A stretch of 64,000 nucleotides of DNA from positions 1 through 64,000 of the forward strand of contig NZ_JAALJH010000016.1 in the NCBI RefSeq assembly GCF_011064615.1, read 5' to 3'. A model generated the notes under the pieces. It was not told where the DNA came from. It searched no databases and saw nothing but the letters and a program-made list of their open reading frames with translations. A program made the position numbers and the translations under genes. The first letter of the stretch is position 1, and the number at the start of each line of letters is the position of its first letter. This DNA is from Aquisphaera insulae (GTDB lineage: Bacteria; Planctomycetota; Planctomycetia; Isosphaerales; Isosphaeraceae). Shown piece after piece: positions 25,619 through 34,871 of this stretch.

Positions 25619-28600
25619 TCACGAGGGCCTCTCGGTGTTCGCGGAAGGTCCCCTCAGCCTCCGAATCGCATAGAAGAAGATCGGCGTCAGAAAGATACCG
25701 AAGATCGTGACCCCGAGCATGCCGCTGAACACGGCCAGGCCGAGCGCCCGCCGCATCTCGGCGCCGGCGCCGTGGGAGACGACCAGGGGGACGACGCCGA
25801 AGATGAAGGCGAACGAGGTCATCAGGATCGGGCGGAGCCGCAGGCGCGAGGCGTCGAGCGACGCCTTGTAGGGATCCTCGCCCTCTTCCTCACGCTGCTT
25901 GGCGAACTCGACGATCAGGATCGCGTTCTTGCTCGAGAGGCCGACCAGGACCACGAAGCCGATCTGCGTGAACAGGTTCATCTCCGCGCCGGCGAGATTC
26001 AGGCCGATGATCGCGCTCAGGAGGCACATCGGCACGACCAGGATCACCGCCATGGGCAAGGACCAGCTCTCGTACTGGGCGGCGAGCACGAGGAAGACGA
26101 AGACCACCGCCAGGGCGAAGACGTAGATGGCCGTGTTCCCCGCGGCGCGCTCCAGGTAGGTCAGCTCGGTCCATTCGGTGGCCATCGATCGGGGCAACTC
26201 CTGGGCTGCGATCTGGTCCATCAGGGCGTTCGCCTCTCCGGAACTCGTCCCGGGCGCGGGGGAGCCCGTGATGGCCACGGCGGGATACATGTTGTAGCGG
26301 AGGACCATCACCGGGCCGCTCGTGTTCCGGACCGAAAGCAGGGTTCCCAGCAGGATCATGTCCCCGCGACGGTTCCGGACCCGAAGCCGCTCTATGTCCG
26401 CCGGGCTGGCGCGGAAGGACTGGTCGGCCTGGATGTTCACCTGCCAGGTCCGGCCGAACTCGTTGAAGTTGTTCACGTAGTACGATCCGACAAAAAGCTG
26501 GAGGGTGTTGAACAGCTCGCTCACGGACACGCCCAGCGCCACGCACTTGGTGCGGTCGATCTCGAGGTGCAGCCAGGGCGTATTCGACCGCACGCTGCCG
26601 GCGAGGTCGCGGAGGCCCTCGGTCCGGTTCCCGCGCGAGGTCACGCGGTCGACGACCCGGGCGAGCTCCTCGGTCCCGAGGTGGCCGCGGTCCTCGACGA
26701 TCATCTTGAAGCCGCCGGTGGTTCCGAGGCCTTCGATCGGGGGCGGCAGGAAGGGCGTCACGATCGCGCCCCGGACCTCGCGGCGGCACCGCCTCAGGAT
26801 GTCGGCGGCGATCGCGTCGGCAGACAATCCGGGGCGGCGCTCGAATTCGTCGAGGATGACGTACAGCGAGCCGAGATTCGCGGAGTTGGCGTTGAGGATC
26901 AGCGACTGCCCGGCCACGCCCACGGTGTGGGCCACGCCGCGGGTCGATCCGGCGATCGACTCGATCCGGCCGATGGCGCGCTCGGTCCGCTCCATCGAGG
27001 CGGAATCCGGGAGCTGGACGCTGAGCAGCAGGTAGCCCTTATCCTGCTGCGGGATGAAGCCCGTGGGGATCCGGACGAACTCGAAGTAGGTCAGCACCAG
27101 CAGGCCGGCGTAGACGAGGAGGGCGATCAGGCTGGCGCGGATCAGGCCGGAAACCACCTTCGTGTAGAGGGTCGTTCCCGCCTCGAAGGTCCTGTTGAAG
27201 AGCCTGAAGAACCAGCCCAGGGCCAGGTTCAGGCCCCGGGCGATCAGGTCCGGCTTCGCGTGCCGGGGCTTGAGGAGGATGGCGGCGAGAGCGGGGCTGA
27301 GAGTGAGCGAGTTGAAGGCCGAGATGACGGTGGAGACGGCGATGGTGACGGCGAACTGTCGGAAGAACTGCCCGGTGATGCCGGAGATGAAGGCGCAGGG
27401 AACGAAGACGGCGCAGAGGACGAGTGCGACGGCGATGACCGGTCCGGTGACCTCGTCCATGGCCTTCCTGGCGGCGTCGCGAGGGGAGAGGCCCTCCTCG
27501 AGCCAGCGCTCGACGTTCTCGACGACGACGATGGCGTCGTCGACCACGATCCCGATCGCCAGGACCAGGCCGAACAGCGACAGGTTGTTGAGCGAGAACC
27601 CGAGCGCGGACATTACCGGGAAGGTGCCGATGATGGCGACCGGCACGGCCACCAGAGGGATGACCGTCGCCCGCCAGTTCTGGAGGAACGCCAGCACCAC
27701 GATGGCGACGAGGATGATGGCGTCGCGGAGGGTCTTGTAGACCTCCGCGATCGAGTCGCGGATGAACGGTGTGGTGTCGTAGACGATCCGGTAATCCAGC
27801 CCGTCGGGGAACCGCTGCTTCAGCTCCTCCATCCGGGCGTAGATCCCGCGCGCCGTCTCGAGCGCATTGGAGCCGGGGAGCTGGAAGATCGACAGGGCGA
27901 CCGACGGCTTGCCGTCGAGCGTACAGGACTGGTTGTATTGCTGCGAGCCGAGCTCGACGCGGGCGACGTCGCGGAGTCGGACGATCCCCACGGCCTGGGG
28001 CGGGGCCGTGGAGGACCCGGCCGTGGCGGCCGTCGCCACGGCGGCCGAGGACCCGCCGGAGCCGCTCGTCGCCCCTCCTCCCGCGGCCGCGCCGACGGGA
28101 AGGTCCTGGGTCAGGGGCGTGTCGGTCCCGGCCTTGAGGATGATGTCGGCGAATTGATCCGGATCCGTCAGCCGGCCCAGGGTGTTGATCGTGAGCTGGT
28201 ACTGCTGCCCCTTGGGCACCGGCTGCTGGCCGATCTGGCCGGCGGCGACCTGGACGTTTTGCTGGGCGATCGCCGTCGCGACGTCCGTCGCCGAGAGTCC
28301 GAGCGAGGCGAGCTTGTCCGGGTCGAGCCAGGCGCGGAGGCTGTAGTCCCGCTGGCCGATGTAGTTGATCCCGGCCACGCCCGGCAGCCGGCCGATCTCG
28401 TCCTTGAGGTAGATCGTCGCGTAATTGCTCAGGAAGAGGTTGTCGTAGCGGCCGTCGGGGGAGACCAGGTTGATGATCATCATCGTGCTGGGGGACATCT
28501 TCCGCACGTTGATGCCCTCGCTCTGGACCAGTGCGGGGATGACCGGGAGCGCCAGCGAGACGCGGTTCTGCACCAGGACCTGGGCCATGTCGGAATCGAC

Positions 28601-28894
28601 GCCGGCCTGGAAGGTGACCGTCAGGTTGTAGGCACCGTCATTCGTGGATTGCGAGGACATGTAGATCATGCCCTCGACGCCGCTGACCTGGGCCTCGATG
28701 GGCGCGGCGACCGTGTCCTCCACGGTCCGGGAGTTGGCCCCGGGATAGAGAGCCGTCACCTGGACCGTCGGCGGAGCGACCTCGGGATACTGGGCCACCG
28801 GGAGCGTCCAGGCCGCCACGCCCCCCGCCAGGACGAAGACGATCGAGAGGACCGAGGCGAAGATCGGCCTGTCGATGAAGAAGTGCGAGATCAC
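25619..28894 (-). CDS. RND efflux pump permease (AcrB/MdtC-like), second of the tandem pair
   Basis: 1091 residues from a GTG at 28894, overlapping the stop of the preceding pump gene as GTGA. It is a full-length HAE1-type RND transporter: SHFFIDRPIFASVLSIV at the N-terminus, two porter regions, and the proton-relay Asp pair in GIVVDDAIVVVENVERW (TM4). A Gly/Ala/Thr/Ser-rich insert of about 48 residues (about 256-303) lies in the docking domain just before IVRLRDVARVELG. It exports hydrophobic or amphiphilic compounds using the proton gradient, with an adaptor and outer-membrane channel. No channel gene is adjacent. The region encoding TM4 and beyond is nearly identical in DNA to the paired gene. 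Confidence 0.95.
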   Translation of the reverse strand: MISHFFIDRPIFASVLSIVFVLAGGVAAWTLPVAQYPEVAPPTVQVTALYPGANSRTVEDTVAAPIEAQVSGVEGMIYMSSQSTNDGAYNLTVTFQAGVDSDMAQVLVQNRVSLALPVIPALVQSEGINVRKMSPSTMMIINLVSPDGRYDNLFLSNYATIYLKDEIGRLPGVAGINYIGQRDYSLRAWLDPDKLASLGLSATDVATAIAQQNVQVAAGQIGQQPVPKGQQYQLTINTLGRLTDPDQFADIILKAGTDTPLTQDLPVGAAAGGGATSGSGGSSAAVATAATAGSSTAPPQAVGIVRLRDVARVELGSQQYNQSCTLDGKPSVALSIFQLPGSNALETARGIYARMEELKQRFPDGLDYRIVYDTTPFIRDSIAEVYKTLRDAIILVAIVVLAFLQNWRATVIPLVAVPVAIIGTFPVMSALGFSLNNLSLFGLVLAIGIVVDDAIVVVENVERWLEEGLSPRDAARKAMDEVTGPVIAVALVLCAVFVPCAFISGITGQFFRQFAVTIAVSTVISAFNSLTLSPALAAILLKPRHAKPDLIARGLNLALGWFFRLFNRTFEAGTTLYTKVVSGLIRASLIALLVYAGLLVLTYFEFVRIPTGFIPQQDKGYLLLSVQLPDSASMERTERAIGRIESIAGSTRGVAHTVGVAGQSLILNANSANLGSLYVILDEFERRPGLSADAIAADILRRCRREVRGAIVTPFLPPPIEGLGTTGGFKMIVEDRGHLGTEELARVVDRVTSRGNRTEGLRDLAGSVRSNTPWLHLEIDRTKCVALGVSVSELFNTLQLFVGSYYVNNFNEFGRTWQVNIQADQSFRASPADIERLRVRNRRGDMILLGTLLSVRNTSGPVMVLRYNMYPAVAITGSPAPGTSSGEANALMDQIAAQELPRSMATEWTELTYLERAAGNTAIYVFALAVVFVFLVLAAQYESWSLPMAVILVVPMCLLSAIIGLNLAGAEMNLFTQIGFVVLVGLSSKNAILIVEFAKQREEEGEDPYKASLDASRLRLRPILMTSFAFIFGVVPLVVSHGAGAEMRRALGLAVFSGMLGVTIFGIFLTPIFFYAIRRLRGPSANTERPS

Positions 28895-31800
28895 TTCGGT
28901 TCGCCTCCCGGCGGTAGGGCCTCGGCGGGGTGTTCGGGTCGGTCGGGCGAGGGGCCCCGGTCGACCGTGCCGGCGATGCGGGCCTTGCGGGATTCCATGC
29001 GGCCAATGGCCAGTGCTCCGACGAAGATCCCGACCGGCGCCGTGGCCAGGGGGAGCCAGGCCGGCGTGCCCGGCCGGACCCGCGTCACCAGCCAGCCCAG
29101 GGCCATGGCCAGCCCGCCGGCGATTGCCAGCGAGCCGACCCAGCGGACGCTCCGCGCCGAGAAGAGGCTCGCCTCGCTCAGCCCCTGGATCACGTAGAAG
29201 AACACCGGTGTGAGGAAGATGCCGAAGAGCGTCACCCCGAGCATCCCGCTGAAGACGGCCGTCCCCAGCGAACGCCGCATCTCCGCCCCGGCGCCTTGGG
29301 CGGTGACCAGCGGGACCACGCCCAGGATGAACGCGAACGAGGTCATCAGGATCGGCCGCAGTCGCAGCCGGGATGCCTCCACCGTGGCCTCGTAGACGGG
29401 CTGGCCGCGGCCCCGCAGCTCGCGCGCGAACTCGACGATCAGGATTGCGTTCTTGCAGGCGAGGCCCACCAGCACGACCAGGCCGATCTGCACGAAAATG
29501 TTCACCGACGACCCGGAATAGAGCACGCCGACCACCGAGCAGAGCAGGCAGAGGGGCACGACCAGGATCACGGCCAGGGGCAGCGACCAGCTCTCGTACA
29601 GGGCCGCCAGGGCCAGGAAGACGCAGGCGACGGCGAAGGCGAAGACGTAGATCGCCGTGTTGCCGGCGCGGATCTGCATGAACATCAGCTCGGTCCACTC
29701 CGTCAGCATCGACCGCGGCAGCTCTCGCTCGGCCAGTGCCTCGATCTGATCGATGGCGGTCCCCGTGCTCAGTTGCGGCAACACGTTGCCGGTGATGGGC
29801 GCGGCGACCGCCAGGTTGTATCGCGTCAGGAAGACGGGCCCGCCGATCTGGCGGACCCTCGTCAGGGTGCCCAGGGGGACCATGCCTCCCCAGCGGTTGC
29901 GGACCTCCAGCAGGTTGATCTTATCCACCCGGTCGCGATAGACCCCCTCGGCCTGGAGGTTCACCTGCCAGTAGCGGCCGAAGGCGTTGAAGCTGTTGAC
30001 GTAGAGCGAGCCGAGGAAGATCTGGAGAGTCTGGTTCACATCGTCCAGCGAGATCCCCATCGCCTGGACCTTGGTCCGGTCGATGTCCATGAAGAGCTGG
30101 GGAGTGTTGGAACGGAACTGGGTGGAGACGCCACTCAGGCCGGACATCTTGGCAATCCCGGCGGTCAGGCCGTCGGTATGCCGCTGGAGGTTGTCCGGTC
30201 CCATGCCGGCCCTGTCTTCGACCATCAGGCGGAAGCCGCCGGCCACGCTCAGGCCCGGGATCGCCGGGGCGCCGAAGACGACGACCTGGGCGTCCTCGAC
30301 CTGAGTCCGCCAGGCGCGGCGGAGCCGGGCCATGATCGCCGTGTCCTTCAAGTCTGGGCTCCGCCGTTCGTCGAACGGTTTCAGGATCACGAACATCGAG
30401 CCGAAGTTCGAGCTGTTGGCCGATTGCACGAACGAGATCCCGGAGATCGCGATCGCGTGCGCCACCCCCGGCGTGTTGCGGGTGATCTCGCTGACCTTCG
30501 ACATCGCCTGCTGCGTCCACTCGAGCGAGGCCGAGTCCGGGAGTTGCACGTTCACGATCAGGCGGCCCTGGTCCTGCTCCGGGACGAAGCCCGTCGGCGC
30601 CGAGCCGAAGACGCGAAAGGTCAGGAAGAGGAGCCCGCCATAGACCAGCCCAACGACCAGGGCACCACGGGCCAGCCGGCCGACGGCCCAGGCGTATCCC
30701 GCCGTCGCACGCCCGAAGGTGGCGTTGAAGAGGCGGAAGAACCAGCCGAGCGCGAAGGCGAGCACTCGGGCGAGGATGTCCGGCTTCGCCGAGTGCGGCT
30801 TGAGGAGGATGGCGGCGAGAGCGGGGCTGAGGGTGAGGGAGTTGAAGGCCGAGATGACGGTGGAGACGGCGATGGTGACGGCGAACTGGCGGAAGAACTG
30901 CCCGGTGATGCCGGAGATGAAGGCGCAGGGCACGAAGACGGCGCAGAGGACGAGTGCGACGGCGATGACCGGTCCGGTGACCTCGTCCATGGCCTTCCTG
31001 GCGGCGTCGCGAGGGGAGAGGCCCTCCTCGAGCCAGCGCTCGACGTTCTCGACGACGACGATGGCGTCGTCGACCACGATCCCGATCGCCAGCACCAGGC
31101 CGAAGAGGGATATGTTATTGAGGCTGAACCTCAGCGCCGCCATGACGGAGAAGGTGCCGACGATGGCGACCGGCACGGCCGCGAGCGGGATCAGCACCGC
31201 CCGCCAGTTCTGGAGGAAGGCCAGCACGACCAGGGCGACCAGGACGATCGCCTCGAAGAGCGTGCGGACGACCTCCGCGACCGACTCCCGGATGAACGGC
31301 GTGGTGTCGTAGGGGATGGCGTAGTCGACGCCCTCGGGAAACCGGGTCGAGAGCTGTTTCACCCGGAGTTTGACCGCATCCGCCACGTCGAGCGCATTGG
31401 TCCCGGGGAGCTGGTAGATCGCCAGACCGACCGCCTGCCGACCGTCGAAGGTGCAGGACTGATTGTAGTTCTGGGCCCCCATCTCGATCCGGGCGACGTC
31501 GCGAAGCCGGATGATCGCGTCGGATGGCCGCCTCGGTCCCGAGATCGTCGAGGAGCCGTGGACCTGGCCGGAGCCGAGTGCGGAGCCGACCCGGCGGCCG
31601 CTGGCGGCGGAGGAGTCATCGGCGTCCGCCCCCTGGGTCGACTGGCTCGTCGTCGCGGTCGCCCCGCCGCCGGTCGTGCCCCCGCCGCCGGTCGACGAGG
31701 CGCCGGCGAAGACGCTGACCGTCCCCGTCAGTCCCGTGGCTCCCGCCGGGGTGAAGACGCTGGCGGTGCCGGTCGTGGACGACGTGACCGCGACCGGCGG

Positions 31801-32778
31801 GGCGGTCCGGGTCATGTCGATCGAGGTCATCCCCGGCAAGGTCCCGTTCTGAAGCTGGGTCACCAGGCTGGGGGCCGAGTCCTCCACCGGAGGCGAGCCG
31901 GCGGGCCCGGGGGGCGTACCCGTGGCCCCCCCCGCCGAATTTCCGTTGGAGGTCGACGCCGACGCGCCCGCGATCCCGGCCATCGTCGCGCCGGGGATCG
32001 GGCTGGCGGACTCCGCGCGGACGATGATCTCGCCGAACTGCTCCGGCGTGGAGAGCCGTCCCAGCGTGTCGAGCGGGAGCTGCCAGGCCTGCCCCGGCGC
32101 GATCGGAGGCTGGCCGATCTGACCGGGCGCGGCCGCGAGGTTCTGCTGCCGGACCGCCGCGGCCACGTCCATGGCGGTCATGTTGCGTGCCGCCAGCTTC
32201 TGAGGGTCGAGCCAGGCCCGGATGCTGTAGTCGCGCTGGCCGATGAAGTTGATGTCCGAGACCCCGGGGACGCGGAGGATCTCGTCCCGGAGGTTCACCA
32301 TCGCGTAGTTGCTCAGGTAGATGTCGTCATAGCGGCCGTCGGGGGAGAAGATCGCCATCACCATCAGGATGTCGGGGGTCTTCTTCTTGATGGTGATGCC
32401 CTGATTCTGGACCGAATTGGGCAGCAGCGGCATGGCCAGCGAGACGCGGTTCTGGACCATCACGAGAGCGGTGTTCAGGTCGGTGCCCAGCTCGAAAGTG
32501 ACGGTCAGCGTGTAGGAGCCGTCGTTCCCCATCCGCGAGGACATGTAGAGCATGTTCTCCACGCCGTTGACCTGCTGCTCGATGGGCGCCGCCACGGTAT
32601 CCGCCACGACCAGCGCGCTGGCGCCGGGATAGTTGATCGAGACCTGCACTGTCGGCGGCGTGATCGGCGGGTACTGCGCGACCGGCAGCGCCAGCAGCGC
32701 GAGCCCGCCGGCCAGGGTCATCACGACCGAGAGGACCGTGGCGAAGATCGGTCGATCGATGAAGAAATGGGAGATCAT
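28891..32778 (-). CDS. RND efflux pump permease (AcrB/MdtB-like) with large docking-domain insert
   Basis: 1295 residues, about 240 longer than AcrB. The N-terminus (ISHFFIDRPIFATVLSVV), porter domain and proton-relay VVDD motif are normal. Residues about 256-420 are an extra low-complexity segment (Gly, Ser, Thr, Ala, Val) inserted before AIIRLRDVARIEMG, in the docking part of the porter domain. After the usual C-terminal helices there is an extension of about 85 residues with two additional hydrophobic stretches (WVGSLAIAGGLAMALGWLV and WLPLATAPVGIFVGALAIG). It starts 12 bases after the adaptor stop and is coupled to the next pump gene, consistent with a heteromeric MdtBC-like complex. Confidence 0.94.
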   Translation of the reverse strand: MISHFFIDRPIFATVLSVVMTLAGGLALLALPVAQYPPITPPTVQVSINYPGASALVVADTVAAPIEQQVNGVENMLYMSSRMGNDGSYTLTVTFELGTDLNTALVMVQNRVSLAMPLLPNSVQNQGITIKKKTPDILMVMAIFSPDGRYDDIYLSNYAMVNLRDEILRVPGVSDINFIGQRDYSIRAWLDPQKLAARNMTAMDVAAAVRQQNLAAAPGQIGQPPIAPGQAWQLPLDTLGRLSTPEQFGEIIVRAESASPIPGATMAGIAGASASTSNGNSAGGATGTPPGPAGSPPVEDSAPSLVTQLQNGTLPGMTSIDMTRTAPPVAVTSSTTGTASVFTPAGATGLTGTVSVFAGASSTGGGGTTGGGATATTSQSTQGADADDSSAASGRRVGSALGSGQVHGSSTISGPRRPSDAIIRLRDVARIEMGAQNYNQSCTFDGRQAVGLAIYQLPGTNALDVADAVKLRVKQLSTRFPEGVDYAIPYDTTPFIRESVAEVVRTLFEAIVLVALVVLAFLQNWRAVLIPLAAVPVAIVGTFSVMAALRFSLNNISLFGLVLAIGIVVDDAIVVVENVERWLEEGLSPRDAARKAMDEVTGPVIAVALVLCAVFVPCAFISGITGQFFRQFAVTIAVSTVISAFNSLTLSPALAAILLKPHSAKPDILARVLAFALGWFFRLFNATFGRATAGYAWAVGRLARGALVVGLVYGGLLFLTFRVFGSAPTGFVPEQDQGRLIVNVQLPDSASLEWTQQAMSKVSEITRNTPGVAHAIAISGISFVQSANSSNFGSMFVILKPFDERRSPDLKDTAIMARLRRAWRTQVEDAQVVVFGAPAIPGLSVAGGFRLMVEDRAGMGPDNLQRHTDGLTAGIAKMSGLSGVSTQFRSNTPQLFMDIDRTKVQAMGISLDDVNQTLQIFLGSLYVNSFNAFGRYWQVNLQAEGVYRDRVDKINLLEVRNRWGGMVPLGTLTRVRQIGGPVFLTRYNLAVAAPITGNVLPQLSTGTAIDQIEALAERELPRSMLTEWTELMFMQIRAGNTAIYVFAFAVACVFLALAALYESWSLPLAVILVVPLCLLCSVVGVLYSGSSVNIFVQIGLVVLVGLACKNAILIVEFARELRGRGQPVYEATVEASRLRLRPILMTSFAFILGVVPLVTAQGAGAEMRRSLGTAVFSGMLGVTLFGIFLTPVFFYVIQGLSEASLFSARSVRWVGSLAIAGGLAMALGWLVTRVRPGTPAWLPLATAPVGIFVGALAIGRMESRKARIAGTVDRGPSPDRPEHPAEALPPGGEPK

Positions 32779-32790
32779 GGATGGCCGTTC

Positions 32791-34065
32791 TCAGGGTGAC
32801 GGTCGGCCAGCCGGCTGGGCCGAGGCCGGCTTCTCGGTGCCCTGCGATCCCCGCGCCGGGGCTTGCGTCGGCCCCCCCGCCTCCGCGGCCGGCTGGGCGA
32901 GGGTCGGCATGGGAGTCTCCTCCGGGACGATCGCGGCCTTCGCGCTCACCTGCTGGAGGCCGCCGACGACGACCTGCTCGTCCCCCTTCAAGCCCTCGGT
33001 GATCACTCTCAGGCCATCCTCCTGGAGGGCCCCCGTGGAGACGCGGCGGTACTCCGCCTTGTGATCCGGCCCGACGACGAAGACATAGCGGATGCCCTGG
33101 TCCGAGAGGATCGCCCGGTCGATCACGAGCGCCGCGTCGTGGGGCTCGCCGATCGGCAGGCGGATCCGGACGAACATCCCCGGCGAGAGCACTCGGACGC
33201 CCTTGTCCGGCTTCGGGTTGGCAAACACGCCGCGAAGCAGGATGCTCCCGGTCGTCGGGTTGACCTGATTGTTGACGAAATCGATCTCGCCTTCGTGTGG
33301 GAACCCCGTCTCGCCCTGAAGGCCCATGAAGACGACGATCCTGCGGCCGCTGCTCCGGGGCTGGATCCGGCCCTCGTTGATTGCGCGGCGGATCCGGAGG
33401 ATGGTCGGTTCATCGACGTCGAAGTAGGCAAACATCGGGTCCAGCGAGACGACCGTCGTGAGCAGCGTCTGGTCCTGGTTGACGAGGTTGCCGAGGGTCA
33501 GGAAGTACCGGCTCACCATCCCGTCGATGGGCGAGATGACGCGAGTGAACTCCTGGTTGAGGCGGTAGACCTCCATGTTCTTCTCATAGGCGTTCACCCG
33601 CGCCTGGGCCTCCTCGACGGCCGCCTCCTCCTGGTCGAGCTGCTGGCGGCTGACGGCGTTGGGGGTGATCCGGTTGATCGCCACGTCGCGGGCGAGCGTG
33701 GACTTGGCCAGCTTGAGCTGGGCCTGGTAGAGGTTCACCTGACCGGCCGCCTGGTCGAGCTGGGCCTTGTACGGCCGGGGATCGATGACGAAGAGCAGAT
33801 CGCCGGCCTTGACCTCCGTGCCTTCCTTGAACGGCATCTCGACGAGATAACCCGTGGACCGGGGTCGGATGTCCACCGACTGCACGGCCTCGGTTCGGCC
33901 CGTGAATTCGACGTAGTCCGTGATCTTCCGAGTCACCGGCCTGCTGACGGGGATCGACGGCGGCTCCGCCGGGGCGGCCTGCGGCGTCCGGCGGGCGCAG
34001 CCGGCCGCCAGTGTCGCGAGGAGGACGCAGAGGCCGCGGCGCGCGACGGGGGCGTTCCAGATCAT
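32791..34065 (-). CDS. RND efflux periplasmic adaptor subunit (membrane fusion lipoprotein)
   Basis: 424 residues from the ATG at 34065. A lipobox LAAGC places the lipidated Cys at residue 23. The order of beta-barrel, lipoyl and alpha-hairpin parts is typical of AcrA/MdtA proteins (RPVTRKITDYVEFTGRTEAV, DLLFVIDPRPYKAQLDQAAG, PIDGMVSRYFLTLGN). The C-terminus is Pro/Ala/Gln-rich. It links the pump to an outer-membrane channel. It is encoded first in the three-gene efflux operon, 144 bases downstream of the Uma2-family gene. Confidence 0.95.
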   Translation of the reverse strand: MIWNAPVARRGLCVLLATLAAGCARRTPQAAPAEPPSIPVSRPVTRKITDYVEFTGRTEAVQSVDIRPRSTGYLVEMPFKEGTEVKAGDLLFVIDPRPYKAQLDQAAGQVNLYQAQLKLAKSTLARDVAINRITPNAVSRQQLDQEEAAVEEAQARVNAYEKNMEVYRLNQEFTRVISPIDGMVSRYFLTLGNLVNQDQTLLTTVVSLDPMFAYFDVDEPTILRIRRAINEGRIQPRSSGRRIVVFMGLQGETGFPHEGEIDFVNNQVNPTTGSILLRGVFANPKPDKGVRVLSPGMFVRIRLPIGEPHDAALVIDRAILSDQGIRYVFVVGPDHKAEYRRVSTGALQEDGLRVITEGLKGDEQVVVGGLQQVSAKAAIVPEETPMPTLAQPAAEAGGPTQAPARGSQGTEKPASAQPAGRPSP

Positions 34066-34209
34066 CGTGAGTGTCGTCTCGGGGCCAGGGACGCGGTTCC
34101 GGCGTGTCGAGAGGTCGCCGTAACGACGGACTGCAAGGGCCGTGCCATTGTCCACGGGAGATCGGTCGGCTTCCAGGGGCAGGGAGACGCCCCGACGTGT
34201 TTCGAGCCC

Positions 34210-34824
34210 TTACCGAGGCGGCTCGGGGCTGGCTTCATCGTGACGGGTCTTCTCGGCTGGCCGGGCGGGCGGGAGGATGCCGCGAATCGGGCAGGTGAAG
34301 CCGGGAAGCGCATTCTCGCCGGACAGGCTGTCGGCCTCGAGGAGGCGGGCCACCGAGCCATCGCCACGGTAGATCATGACGGACCGGGATTCGGGATAGA
34401 TCACCCAGATCAGGGGAATCCCCGCGATTCGGTAGTCCGCCAGCTTCTCCTCGAGTTCGGAAGCCCGATCCTTCGGGGAGACCACTTCAACGGCGAGGTC
34501 GGGAGCGATGGTGATCCAGCCCGTGGGCACCACATCGTCGGGGAGCCGGTTTCTCTTGATGAACGAGATGTCGGGCTTGCGGACCATCCTGGGGTCATGA
34601 GGGAAGCACTGATAGCCGGCCTCCGACGGGAATAGCCAGCCCGCGGCGTGATGCTTGTTGAACTGGCCAAGGCGAAGGAAGAGTTCTCCGGAGACCCACG
34701 ATGATTCCGCCCCCATGTTCATCTCCCGCAGCCGGCCTCGAACGAGCTCATGGCCCTTCTGGTCGGGCAAGTCCAGGAACTGGTCCGGCGTATACAGGGC
34801 CTCGAGGGCGACGGCTGTGGCCAT
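34210..34824 (-). CDS. Uma2 family (DUF820) PD-(D/E)XK nuclease-like protein
   Basis: 204 residues. It shows the Uma2 pattern: an N-terminal helical part with DQFLDLPD..GHELVRGRL and the core KPDISFI...APDLAVEVVSPKD, which contributes Asp and Glu-X-Lys-like residues of a restriction-endonuclease-like fold. Uma2 genes are greatly expanded in planctomycetes and cyanobacteria; their biological role is unknown. The gene is 47 bases downstream of lnt on the same strand, but no functional link to lnt or the efflux genes is evident. Confidence 0.88.
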   Translation of the reverse strand: MATAVALEALYTPDQFLDLPDQKGHELVRGRLREMNMGAESSWVSGELFLRLGQFNKHHAAGWLFPSEAGYQCFPHDPRMVRKPDISFIKRNRLPDDVVPTGWITIAPDLAVEVVSPKDRASELEEKLADYRIAGIPLIWVIYPESRSVMIYRGDGSVARLLEADSLSGENALPGFTCPIRGILPPARPAEKTRHDEASPEPPR

Positions 34825-34871
34825 GTTCCGTTTCTCCGATTGGCTTGAGGGGCTAATTCGATTCTACCGCT

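Noticed and set aside
31519-32013. possible tandem DNA repeat behind the Gly/Thr-rich insert
   Set aside because: The segment is low-complexity at protein level but I do not see a regular DNA repeat unit.
25772-32799. two very long plus-strand frames opposite the RND genes (1141 and 1289 codons)
   Set aside because: They are mirror-frame artefacts with Asp/Gly/Arg/His-rich translation and no domain content.
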